A DNA stretch of 37,839 nucleotides from a virus. Of this stretch, positions 1 to 7,218 are shown in pieces (positions within the stretch are counted from its first letter, which is position 1; the number at the start of each line of letters is the position of its first letter). The DNA lies in IMG/VR virus record IMGVR_UViG_3300046535_000183, positions 1 to 37,839 of that record. One strand, 5' to 3'. A program made the position numbers and the translations under genes. The notes beneath the pieces were generated by a model. The model searched no databases and was not told where the DNA came from. It saw only the letters and a list, made by a program, of their open reading frames with translations.

Positions 1-1248
1 CGACAGGACGAATTCGCCAACAAGGTCCGGCATACCCTCAAGCGCTTTGAGATTGGCCGCATCAAAGGCATCGAGACGCTTGAGGCTGCCGTTGCGGCTT
101 ACCAGGCGAAGCCACATACCGAACCGGAAGCGCCGCGCCCTGTAAGGAACGATGATGGTGAAATCGAGTTGGAAGAAGATGGCATCCGGGATCTTCCGAC
201 CATCGATTACGACGACATCAAGCCGACAGGCAATGTCCACACGCTGGTCCACAAGCTGATCGGCCCAAGCGCCATCTCCATGCTTGTCGCGCCTGGCGGC
301 GCATACAAATCATTCCTCGCTCTGGATATCGCCCTTGCCGTCGCTCAGGGGAAGCCGTGGAGGGGCAGAAAGACCACGCAGGGCATCGTCATCTACGTTG
401 CCGCCGAAGGCGCCCACGGCATGCGCCAGCGCGTCCAGGCCTACCGCATAGACAGGAAGACGGGAACCGGTATCCCATTCGTGCTGGCGCCGGCATCGCT
501 CAACCTGACGAAGGGCGAAGGAGACGCCCGCGCTCTGCTGAAGATCTGCAAAGCGGCAGAAAAGCGCTTCGGCTTGCCGGTTGTCATGATCGTAGTCGAC
601 ACGCTTCACCGAAACTATGGCGGCGCGGATGAAAACGATGCATCGGCAGCCGGCGCGTTCATGCAGAACCTAGACCTCGTGCGTGAGGCCACAGGCGCCC
701 ACATCATGGTCGTTCACCACACCGGCAAAGAAGCAGAGAAGGGCGCCCGCGGATCCTCCTCACTCAAGTTCGCGATTGACACTGAAATCGTCCTTGCCAA
801 AGGCGAGATGGAAGGCGCCGCGCAGGTGACCCGCCAGAAGGACGGTGCCGAAGGAGAGATCTTCCCCTTCAAAATGCGCGTTATCGATCTGGGCGAGGAC
901 GAGGAAGGCGCCCCTATCAATTCCCTCGTCATCGACCACACCGAAAGCAACAGCCTCATACCGGCGCAGCGGCACGCTCTAAACACGAAACAGAAACTCG
1001 CCATGGACGCGCTCAACAACCACTTCGCAGCGCCTGGCGCCGAGAGAACCATCAGCCTCGATATGTTCCGGATCATCATGCTCAAGCGCGGCGTGATTGA
1101 GGACGCAGATCACCGGTCGGTCCTGTCCCGGCTTCGCCAAAGCCTCGAACGCATGAACCTGATCTACTGCGAGAACAAGCAGGTCGGTCTCTTTCTGGCG
1201 CCGTCACGCGGCGTCTTTTCGATGTTTGGAGGCGGGGAAGACGCATGA
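1..1248 (+). CDS. RepA/AAA_25-type replicative helicase ATPase, 5' partial
   Basis: The frame is open from base 1, so the start lies outside the window and the TTG at 169 is internal. The visible part has a RecA-like ATPase core. It contains a Walker A variant APGGAYKS near base 290 with the following helix FLALDIALA, a Walker B strand VVMIVVDT near base 585, and the segment MVVHHTGK that in RepA-like hexameric helicases follows Walker B. A short C-terminal region resembles a winged helix. Members of this family unwind DNA at phage and plasmid origins. The stop codon overlaps the next ATG (ATGA), and a candidate origin follows directly, which fits an initiator or helicase role. The tyrosine before the Walker lysine occurs in this family and is not damage. 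A primase domain could lie upstream but is not visible. Confidence 0.85.
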   Translation, partial: RQDEFANKVRHTLKRFEIGRIKGIETLEAAVAAYQAKPHTEPEAPRPVRNDDGEIELEEDGIRDLPTIDYDDIKPTGNVHTLVHKLIGPSAISMLVAPGGAYKSFLALDIALAVAQGKPWRGRKTTQGIVIYVAAEGAHGMRQRVQAYRIDRKTGTGIPFVLAPASLNLTKGEGDARALLKICKAAEKRFGLPVVMIVVDTLHRNYGGADENDASAAGAFMQNLDLVREATGAHIMVVHHTGKEAEKGARGSSSLKFAIDTEIVLAKGEMEGAAQVTRQKDGAEGEIFPFKMRVIDLGEDEEGAPINSLVIDHTESNSLIPAQRHALNTKQKLAMDALNNHFAAPGAERTISLDMFRIIMLKRGVIEDADHRSVLSRLRQSLERMNLIYCENKQVGLFLAPSRGVFSMFGGGEDA

Positions 1249-1526
1249 TTGGGGCCTTCCAAATAAGGCAATCTTGCCACAATTGCCTGTGGATAACTAG
1301 CGCATTCGACCCTCAAAAAACAGGCTGCGTCGCATACCCAAATGCGACGGCGACGCAACATGCGACGCAATGCGACGCAATTGAAAACATTGAACTTTTT
1401 ATGCGACGCAACATGCGACGCAATGCGACGCGGCGTACCGTAGCGTTGTTGCAGGGTTCTAAGACCTGCAACGATGCGACGCCCTGGAATTCAAGGCAGC
1501 AACAGAGAAAGGAAACACGGAGATGA
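1245..1526 (+). CDS. Small hypothetical ORF across the iteron region
   Basis: This 93-residue frame starts at an ATG overlapping the helicase stop codon, so translational coupling is possible. I recognise no family. The N-terminal half has cysteines 12, 15 and 29 that could form part of a metal site. The rest is forced by the TGCGACGC repeats into runs of Thr, Gln, Arg and Asn, which argues that the DNA rather than the protein is selected here. It may be a real short gene that has become origin DNA, or simply an open frame. Confidence 0.3.
   Translation: MIGAFQIRQSCHNCLWITSAFDPQKTGCVAYPNATATQHATQCDAIENIELFMRRNMRRNATRRTVALLQGSKTCNDATPWNSRQQQRKETRR
1288..1296 (-). promoter_or_regulatory. Consensus DnaA box
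   Basis: The plus strand reads TGTGGATAA, the exact reverse complement of the TTATCCACA DnaA box. It sits about 40 bases after the helicase gene and about 30 bases before the repeat array. One such 9-mer is expected by chance roughly every 130 kb when both strands are counted, so its position is suggestive but not proof. Confidence 0.5.
1327..1482. repeat. Iteron-like TGCGACGC array (candidate origin)
   Basis: ATGCGACGC(AA) occurs at 1360, 1370, 1401, 1413, 1423 and 1474, with a variant at 1342, a partial copy at 1350 and an inverted copy at 1327-1335. Two blocks, 1350-1378 and 1403-1431, are identical over 29 bases and start exactly 53 bases apart, about five helical turns. Between them is an AT-rich stretch (1379-1402). 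Direct repeats in phase with the helix, an AT-rich spacer, a DnaA box and an adjacent helicase gene are the usual parts of an iteron origin. An operator array controlling the helicase operon is the main alternative. Confidence 0.6.
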
Positions 1527-1792
1527 AAATTCAAAAAACTATGTGGTCTGATATCTGCAACGGATATGAACCAAAATTTGCTGAAGCCGTTTTTTATCGC
1601 GATCAGGCATATCGGTTTTTTCAGAGTGCGGTGTCAAAAGACGCTAATGGCGTATTTCCCAAAATCAGGGTTTGGACATCATTTTGTCAAAAATGCTCAA
1701 AGTTTTTTGAAACTACATCGCCTCATATTCCTACATCAAAGCCAGCCAGATGCTGCAAAGGCTGTTTTAGACAAAAAAGGTATAGATCATGA
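1523..1792 (+). CDS. Small cysteine-rich protein, putative zinc ribbon
   Basis: An 89-residue protein with an AGAAAGGAA ribosome site ending about nine bases before the ATG. The C-terminal half holds CQKC and, 20 residues on, CCKGC, a spacing compatible with a four-cysteine zinc ribbon, followed by basic residues. The stop overlaps the next start (ATGA at 1789). The gene is clearly more AT-rich than its neighbours, with many A and T runs. That suggests recent acquisition or a role for the DNA as part of the adjacent origin. I recognise no family. A second frame starting at 1566 is less likely. Confidence 0.6.
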   Translation: MKIQKTMWSDICNGYEPKFAEAVFYRDQAYRFFQSAVSKDANGVFPKIRVWTSFCQKCSKFFETTSPHIPTSKPARCCKGCFRQKRYRS

Positions 1793-2304
1793 CCATCCAA
1801 TCCGACGTGAAAGAGGCCACCGACACGCTTGATCGCCGGTGGGGTGTTGGCGAAGCCATGGGCCTCATTGACGACGCGCTGGCGGTGAAGGTGCGCCGTC
1901 AGACCGAGAAGTGGACCACGGCCAACCTGGCAGGCGACCCGGCTCAGATCGAAGCGCATGGTCAGGCGATGCTCAAAGCCATCGCCGCGGTCGACCGTGC
2001 CTGCGTCGCGACGTATGGCGAGCCCAGCGAGGCGCCAGACGAAAGTCCACAGGTCGCCGTCGTCAGGCTGCGCGATGACACGGTGATCCACATCGTCACC
2101 GATGGCATGGAGGCCGATCGTCTAGCCAGGACAGGCGCGCTGGCTTTTACCTTCGAGGAACTGGCGTTCTGCGCCTCAGCCGCTCCAGGCTGGCCGGCGC
2201 TGGTGGAAACCAAGAGACTATTTGGGAGTCTAGGCAATGCCGTTGTTCGAGCGCGGGCCGACCGGAAGTTCTTCGAAAACGGCGGAGACGAAATCCCCTT
2301 CTGA
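1789..2304 (+). CDS. Hypothetical early protein with SSB-like C-terminal tail
   Basis: A 171-residue protein of unrecognised fold, coupled to the upstream gene by ATGA. The body is mixed helix and strand with no obvious catalytic motif. It ends in GGDEIPF, which closely matches the acidic tip of bacterial single-strand binding proteins (D-D-D/E-I-P-F). In SSB that tip recruits replication and repair partners. The protein does not otherwise look like an OB-fold SSB. It lies between a helicase and a RusA resolvase, so a role at the fork is plausible, either as a divergent SSB or as a protein that mimics the SSB tip. The function is inferred. Confidence 0.7.
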   Translation: MTIQSDVKEATDTLDRRWGVGEAMGLIDDALAVKVRRQTEKWTTANLAGDPAQIEAHGQAMLKAIAAVDRACVATYGEPSEAPDESPQVAVVRLRDDTVIHIVTDGMEADRLARTGALAFTFEELAFCASAAPGWPALVETKRLFGSLGNAVVRARADRKFFENGGDEIPF

Positions 2305-2428
2305 TCTCGCCTGGGCCGTTTGGGCGGAATATGACGGAAACATCAGCATCGAAACCGCCCAGCGCATCGCAGATAGGCTGCAGGCGATCTGGAAACGAGA
2401 CGAGGAAGCCAATGATCATCACGATTGA
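2237..2428 (+). CDS. Small hypothetical protein overlapping two genes
   Basis: This 63-residue frame begins inside the previous gene (GGGAG about ten bases before ATG 2237) and runs 17 bases into the RusA gene. The C-terminal half reads like a natural helical protein (Trp, Glu and Arg pattern, an ETAQRIADRL segment), and it fills the only gap between 2304 and 2412. The N-terminal overlap of 68 bases is long, so the true start may lie further downstream. I recognise no family. Confidence 0.5.
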   Translation: MPLFERGPTGSSSKTAETKSPSDLAWAVWAEYDGNISIETAQRIADRLQAIWKRDEEANDHHD

Positions 2429-2828
2429 AATCCCAGGCGCTCCGACAGGCAAGGGCCGAGCACGTTCGACCAGCAACGGTCATCATTATACCCCCGCGAA
2501 GACCCGAGCTGCAGAAGGTTACATTCAGCACCTCGCAGCCATCGCTATGCAGGGGCTCCCCCGCTTCGAAGAGCCGGTCAGCATGTCGATCGACATTGCC
2601 ATAGCCCCGGTGAAGAGCATGCCGAAGCGCCAGCGTGATGAAGCGCTGTGTGGCCGCATCAGGCCGGCGAAGAAGCCAGACTGCGACAACATCGTGAAGT
2701 TGATCAGCGATGCTCTGAACACCATCGTCTGGCGCGACGATGCCCAGGTGGTGGATTTGGTTGTGCGCAAACGATATGACTTGAACGAACGGACAACGGT
2801 CATCGTGTCGCTTGCTGGAGCATCATAG
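2412..2828 (+). CDS. rusA: RusA-family Holliday junction resolvase
   Basis: The start is at ATG 2412, behind GAGGAAG, giving 138 residues, near the usual RusA length. The N-terminus IEIPGAPTGKGRAR is typical of the family. The acidic active site is visible as KKPDCDN (D90 and D92), a lysine four residues on (K96) and WRDDAQV (D109/D110), matching the known Asp-x-Asp, Lys, Asp arrangement. RusA enzymes cut four-way DNA junctions symmetrically. In phages they clear branched replication intermediates before packaging, which fits the position just ahead of the terminase genes. This is the last gene of the early plus-strand block; a candidate promoter follows. Confidence 0.93.
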   Translation: MIITIEIPGAPTGKGRARSTSNGHHYTPAKTRAAEGYIQHLAAIAMQGLPRFEEPVSMSIDIAIAPVKSMPKRQRDEALCGRIRPAKKPDCDNIVKLISDALNTIVWRDDAQVVDLVVRKRYDLNERTTVIVSLAGAS

Positions 2829-2836
2829 CCGAAAAC

Positions 2837-2865
2837 TTGCGCCCCGCTGCTCGCCACGCTACAAT
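2837..2865 (+). promoter_or_regulatory. Putative sigma70-type promoter before terminase
   Basis: TTGCGC and TACAAT are separated by exactly 17 bases in the 90-base gap between rusA and the terminase small subunit. The -10 box matches five of six consensus bases and the -35 box only the TTG half. It is the natural place for a late structural-operon promoter. Confidence 0.5.
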
Positions 2866-2918
2866 CGATGTGAAATGAGTTGCGCGCGTTTGTTTGCAAT
2901 TTCAAGGAAATCCACACC

Positions 2919-3194
2919 ATGCCGAGTGGCGGCAAGCGCGCAGGGGCTGGCAGGCCGAAGGGTGTCGTCAATCGAGTGACGGCAGAAAAGCGTGCGACGA
3001 TCGAAGAGATTGCCAGGCGGTATACCGACGAGGCGATTGCTGTTTTGGTTGATGTCGCGAAGAATGGCGCTAGCGACAGTGCCAGAGTGGGTGCGGCGAC
3101 TGCGCTCCTAGATCGAGGCTATGGCAGGCCGCACCAGCACATGGACCTGCATGCCACGATTGGCCATGAAGACGCTTTGGCCGATCTCGAATGA
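2919..3194 (+). CDS. Terminase small subunit (putative)
   Basis: The ATG at 2919 follows AAGGAAA. The 91-residue protein opens with SGGKRAGAGRPKG, the GRPKG opening common to many phage small terminases and related helix-turn-helix proteins. A helical body follows that could hold the oligomerisation helices. Small terminases recognise the packaging site and stimulate the large subunit. Its stop overlaps the start of the large subunit (ATGA at 3191). That coupling is the strongest evidence for the call, since the sequence signature alone is generic. Confidence 0.75.
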   Translation: MPSGGKRAGAGRPKGVVNRVTAEKRATIEEIARRYTDEAIAVLVDVAKNGASDSARVGAATALLDRGYGRPHQHMDLHATIGHEDALADLE

Positions 3195-4726
3195 CAGCCA
3201 CAACGATGACCGCCAATGAGTTGGCAATACGGCAGCGTTTGAAGGACGACTTTGCGCACTATGCTGCGAAGTGCCTAAAGATCAGAACCAAGGGCGGCAC
3301 GGTCGCCCCGCTGATTTTGAATGAGCCGCAGAGATATTTGCACAATAGATTGGAAGAGCAGCGGCGCAAGACTGGCCGAGTTCGTGCGATTATTCTTAAG
3401 GGGCGCCAGCAAGGCTGTAGCACTTATGTCGGCGCCCGGTATTATTGGCAAACTACTCACAGAAAGGGCTGCCGAACGTTCATCCTGACGCACGAGCAGG
3501 ATGCCACAGACAACCTGTTCGAGATGGTGACGCGGTATCACGAGCATACGCCTGACCTGGTCAAGCCAGTCACAAGTGCCGCCAACGCCAAGGAGCTGAC
3601 GTTCAGCAAACTGGATAGCGGCTATCGCGTCGGCACGGCTGGTACCAAGGGCGTTGGCCGCTCGCAGACGCTACAGCGATTCCATGGCAGCGAGGCGGCA
3701 TTCTGGCCCTTCGCTGATACGCATGCCGCTGGTGTGCTGCAGGCGGTGCCCGATATGCCTGATACCGAAGTGATCTTGGAGAGCACGGCCAACGGCGTTG
3801 GCGGGTTCTTTCACGAGCAGTGGCAGAAGGCGGAAGCTGGGCAGTCCGAGTATCAGGCGATCTTCATCCCATGGTTCTGGACGCCGGAGTATCGGCGTGA
3901 TCCGGGTGACGACTTCGCGCTTGATGACGATGAGGTTGCTTATGCCGACGCTTATCGCTTGGATGACGCGCAGATGGCCTGGCGCCGTGCGAAGATCATT
4001 GAGCTGAAGGATGCGTGGCTGTTCATGCAGGAATACCCTGCGACGGCTGCGGAGGCGTTCCAGGTCTCAGGGCATGATGCCTACATCAAGGCATCGCTTG
4101 TGCTGCAAGCGCGCAAGGCAAGCGTCGTGCCGCATGGCCCATTGATCGTCGGGGTAGACCCTGCGCGCTTCGGCGATGACCGCACGTCGATTGCATGGCG
4201 CCGAGGCCGTCGCATTCTCAAGATCGAAAGCTTCAACAAGCTGGACACGATGGAAGTCGCCGGGCGCGTCATGAAGCTGATCCGAGAGGATCGCCCAACA
4301 CGAGTGTTTGTTGACGTTGGCGGTCTCGGCGCTGGCGTGGTCGACCGGCTGCATGAGATGGGTTACGAGGACATCGTTGACGGCGTGAACTTTGGCTCAG
4401 GCGCGCTCGATGCCGCTCGATACAGCAACCGCCGCGCCGAGATGTGGGGCGAGATGCGCGAGTGGCTAGATGACCCAGCTGGCGTGCAAATCCCGGATGA
4501 CGATGTGTTGCAGGCTGACTTGACCGGGCCGGCTTATAGCTACGACAGCAATAGTCGTCTCAAGCTAGAGCGCAAAGAAGACATGAGAAAGCGCGGCGTG
4601 CGCAGCCCAGATGAAGGCGACGCTGCAGCACTCACTTTCGCTGAACCAGTTAGTAGTTGGGCGGATGATGAGGATGATGTATACAATGACCGTTCTAATC
4701 AACGTGATCAGTTGACGGGGTATTGA
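3191..4726 (+). CDS. terL: Terminase large subunit
   Basis: A 511-residue packaging motor with both expected domains. In the ATPase domain the Walker A loop is GRQQGCST (71-78), HGSEAAFW (165-172) is placed like Walker B, and LESTANG (197-202) is the coupling motif. The RNase H-like nuclease domain begins with VGVDPARFGDD (D323), then VFVDVGG (D375), and ends near SPDEGDAAAL (D474/D477), giving the metal-binding acidic triad. The protein pumps DNA into the prohead through the portal and cuts the concatemer. The order small subunit, large subunit, portal is standard. Confidence 0.95.
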   Translation: MTATTMTANELAIRQRLKDDFAHYAAKCLKIRTKGGTVAPLILNEPQRYLHNRLEEQRRKTGRVRAIILKGRQQGCSTYVGARYYWQTTHRKGCRTFILTHEQDATDNLFEMVTRYHEHTPDLVKPVTSAANAKELTFSKLDSGYRVGTAGTKGVGRSQTLQRFHGSEAAFWPFADTHAAGVLQAVPDMPDTEVILESTANGVGGFFHEQWQKAEAGQSEYQAIFIPWFWTPEYRRDPGDDFALDDDEVAYADAYRLDDAQMAWRRAKIIELKDAWLFMQEYPATAAEAFQVSGHDAYIKASLVLQARKASVVPHGPLIVGVDPARFGDDRTSIAWRRGRRILKIESFNKLDTMEVAGRVMKLIREDRPTRVFVDVGGLGAGVVDRLHEMGYEDIVDGVNFGSGALDAARYSNRRAEMWGEMREWLDDPAGVQIPDDDVLQADLTGPAYSYDSNSRLKLERKEDMRKRGVRSPDEGDAAALTFAEPVSSWADDEDDVYNDRSNQRDQLTGY

Positions 4727-4729
4727 GCT

Positions 4730-4810
4730 GTGGCCAAAAAGCGCAAGATCACGACGAAGACTCGCAAGGCCCCTGCTGCTCCGGCACCTCACCCGGTGCC
4801 GTATAAATGA
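4730..4810 (+). CDS. 26-residue basic/proline-rich microprotein
   Basis: GTG start four bases after the terminase stop, with GGGG about ten bases upstream. The stop codon overlaps the next ATG (ATGA at 4807). The peptide starts AKKRKITTKTRK and ends in a run of Ala and Pro. Perfect fitting between two genes by start/stop geometry supports translation. No function is recognised; the basic half could bind nucleic acid. Confidence 0.5.
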   Translation: MAKKRKITTKTRKAPAAPAPHPVPYK

Positions 4811-5064
4811 GCGCGAAAAATATTATTCTGTTGAGCGGTGTAACGCTAGCGACGGCACCGGTGGCAAACGTTGTTGAGCAGCTTGAATCCGCTTTGGCCT
4901 TGGCGCGTTCTGGCAATATCAGGGCTATAGCAATAGCCGGGATTTATAATGATAACTGCATTCACCAGAGCTGGCATGCCGAGGCCGGCGAGAACCCGAC
5001 TAGATTGATTGGGGCCATCGCCAGGATGCAGTGGTCTTTGATTCAGCAAGCTGAGACTAATTAA
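4807..5064 (+). CDS. Hypothetical protein between terminase and portal
   Basis: An 85-residue protein whose first 20 residues are hydrophobic with small side chains, followed by a helical segment (VVEQLESALALARSG). No family recognised. It is translationally coupled on both sides (ATGA at the start, TAATG at the end), which supports it as a real member of the packaging/head operon. Confidence 0.65.
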   Translation: MSAKNIILLSGVTLATAPVANVVEQLESALALARSGNIRAIAIAGIYNDNCIHQSWHAEAGENPTRLIGAIARMQWSLIQQAETN

Positions 5065-7187
5065 TGACCGATCTGTCAATGCAGCAGGGTGACCAACAGG
5101 CGTCCACGACTGGCATGCCTACGCAGCTTGCGGCAGAGGGCCTGACGCCGCAGGCGATGATTGAGATGGTGAACATCGCCGATCATCTGCCGAAGGAAGT
5201 CGTCAGCCAGATTGGCCGGCGCGTTTCACGCGAATTCGACATCGATAAGGGCAGCCGGTCGGATTGGGAGCGTCGGATGACCGACGCAACCGACATGGCT
5301 ATGCAGGTTGCTGAAGCGAAGACGTTCCCGTGGCCAGGCGCCGCGAATGTCAAGTATCCGCTGATGACGACGGCAGCGATCCAGTTCAATGCGCGCGCTT
5401 ACCCGGCCATCGTCAATGGCCGTGATGTCGTCCAGGCGCAGGTGAACGGCAAAGACCCGACCGGCGACAAGCGCTCCAGGGCCGAGCGCGTCGGCGAACA
5501 CATGAGCTACCAGCTCACAACCGAGATGGTCGAGTGGGAAGAAGATACCGACCGTCTGTTGGTGATGCTCCCGGTCGTTGGATGCCTGCACCGCAAGACA
5601 TGGTTCGACCCGAACGCCGGGCGCAACATGTCGGTGCTGGTCAATCCGATGGACTTTGTAGTCCATTACAAGACCAAGGCGCTTGAGACCGCGCCGCGGC
5701 AGACGCAGATTTTCGAGCTATACCCGCACGAGATCATCGAACGTATGCGCTCTGGTCTATGGCGCGATGTCGAACTCGGCTTGCCGCAACAGGCTGATGG
5801 CGACACTGAGGCGCCGCACGTCTTCCTGGAGCAGCACCGGCGTGAAGACCTGGATGATGATGGCTACCCCGAGCCGTGCATTGTCACGATCCACCGTGAT
5901 ACCCAGCAGGTCATGCGCATTGCTGCAAGGTTTGATCTGGACAGCGTGAAGCGTGCGCCGGACGGCCGTGTCATCAAGATTGATGCCGTGCAGTCTTTCA
6001 CAAAGTACGGCTTCATCCCGTCGCCCGATGGCGGCTACTACGATGTTGGTTTCGGGCTGCTGCTCACGCCCATCAACAAGATGGTCGACACGGTTCTGAA
6101 CCAGCTTATTGACGCCGGCACATTGGCCAACGCCGGCGGTGGCTGGATGGGCAAGAGCGCGCGCCCCAAGGGCGGGCCGCTGCAGGTGCAGCCCGGTCGT
6201 TGGCAGCCGGTCGACGTGAATGGCGAGGACCTTAGCAAGGCCATCGTGCCATATCCAAACCGCGAGCCGTCTGCTGTGCTGTTTCAGCTCCTCGGCATGC
6301 TGGTAGAGGCTGGCAAGGAGATCAGCGCCGTCAAGGACGTACTGACAGGCGAAGCGCCACAGGGCGCGAATACGCCGGCCGCCACGACGCTCGCATTGAT
6401 CGAGCAGGGTCTGAAAGTCTTTACGGCCATCTTCAAGCGCATCTTCCGGTCGCTGAAGCAGGAGCTGGCCAAACTGTACCGGTTGAACCGGCTCTATCTG
6501 CCGCCGAATGCCGAGTACATGGTGCTGGATGACCCGAAGGCGATCAGCCAGAAGGATTATGCGGCCAGCGATCTGGACATTACGCCTGTCAGCGACCCGA
6601 GCATGGTTACTGACATGCAGCGGTTGGGCCGGGCTCAGTTCCTCATGCAGTTTGTTGGCAATCCGATGTTCGACCAGGCGGCCATCATCGAACGGCTGCT
6701 GGAGGCTGCATCGATCGATAGTATCGATGATCTGATGGCCAAGGAGCCGCCGCCACCGTCTCCTGAGGCGATGCTGGCGCAGGCGAAGATTCAGGCCGAG
6801 CAAGGGCGGCTCCAGATCGAACAGAGCAAGGTTCAGATCCAGGGGGCGGAGGCTAAGGCCAGTATCCTTAACCTGCTGTCCAATGTCGTATTGAATCTGG
6901 CGAATGCGGAGACAGCTGAAGCCAAGGTGCAGATCCAAAGCACGATGGCGCAGATGGAAATGCTCGCCATGCAGGTAGGGATGTTCTCGAATGATGGACA
7001 AGGAAACGTTCCTGGCATGGCGCAGGGACCCGCGAACGGTGGAGGTGCTCCAGCACCTGGAGGGCCGCCGCCAGGCGCTAATGGAACGATGGGCGCAGGG
7101 CCAATTCCTGGAGCCGGCCAGCCGGTCCCAGGTCAATTCGGGATGGTGCCAGGCGCTCCGGGCGGTCCTGGACCTGGACCACAGTGA
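5064..7187 (+). CDS. Portal protein
   Basis: A 707-residue portal of the podovirus-type family. The diagnostic region is residues 60-220: DWERRM, KTFPWPGAANVKYP, a conserved helix, VGCLHRKTWFDP, NPMDFVVHY and SLETAPR-like ALETAPR. Residues about 570-640 are a long Gln/Glu/Ala helix typical of the portal barrel. The last 65 residues are Gly/Pro-rich and disordered in appearance, and another gene is read through that stretch in a second frame. Twelve copies form the ring through which DNA enters and leaves the head. The long antisense frame opposite is a codon-bias shadow. Confidence 0.93.
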   Translation: MTDLSMQQGDQQASTTGMPTQLAAEGLTPQAMIEMVNIADHLPKEVVSQIGRRVSREFDIDKGSRSDWERRMTDATDMAMQVAEAKTFPWPGAANVKYPLMTTAAIQFNARAYPAIVNGRDVVQAQVNGKDPTGDKRSRAERVGEHMSYQLTTEMVEWEEDTDRLLVMLPVVGCLHRKTWFDPNAGRNMSVLVNPMDFVVHYKTKALETAPRQTQIFELYPHEIIERMRSGLWRDVELGLPQQADGDTEAPHVFLEQHRREDLDDDGYPEPCIVTIHRDTQQVMRIAARFDLDSVKRAPDGRVIKIDAVQSFTKYGFIPSPDGGYYDVGFGLLLTPINKMVDTVLNQLIDAGTLANAGGGWMGKSARPKGGPLQVQPGRWQPVDVNGEDLSKAIVPYPNREPSAVLFQLLGMLVEAGKEISAVKDVLTGEAPQGANTPAATTLALIEQGLKVFTAIFKRIFRSLKQELAKLYRLNRLYLPPNAEYMVLDDPKAISQKDYAASDLDITPVSDPSMVTDMQRLGRAQFLMQFVGNPMFDQAAIIERLLEAASIDSIDDLMAKEPPPPSPEAMLAQAKIQAEQGRLQIEQSKVQIQGAEAKASILNLLSNVVLNLANAETAEAKVQIQSTMAQMEMLAMQVGMFSNDGQGNVPGMAQGPANGGGAPAPGGPPPGANGTMGAGPIPGAGQPVPGQFGMVPGAPGGPGPGPQ

Positions 7188-7218
7188 TATCAGCAACGCA
7201 GAAGGCGCGGACGAGTGA
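6991..7218 (+). CDS. Small conserved-type phage protein overprinted on portal tail
   Basis: A 75-residue protein (start ATG 6991 or 6994, AGGG ten bases upstream), of which 197 bases lie inside the portal gene in another frame. It reads as a natural charged helical protein: KETFLAWRRDP, then a heptad-like Glu/Arg helix (LQHLEGRRQALMERW), and an acidic C-terminus. Short proteins of this pattern commonly follow portals in podovirus-like phages. Its stop overlaps the GTG of the co-chaperonin. The overlapped portal segment is low-complexity Gly/Pro, as expected if this frame is the more constrained one. Function unknown. Confidence 0.7.
   Translation: MMDKETFLAWRRDPRTVEVLQHLEGRRQALMERWAQGQFLEPASRSQVNSGWCQALRAVLDLDHSDISNAEGADE

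Noticed and set aside
1566-1832. Second 88-residue frame in the AT-rich gene
   Set aside because: Overlaps the better supported 1523-1792 gene, lacks a ribosome site, and runs past the coupled start at 1789.
3191-7187. Programmed frameshift in the head or tail genes
   Set aside because: No overlapping out-of-phase extension with a slippery site was seen. Overlaps are ordinary start/stop couplings, and short-tailed phages lack the tail-chaperone frameshift.
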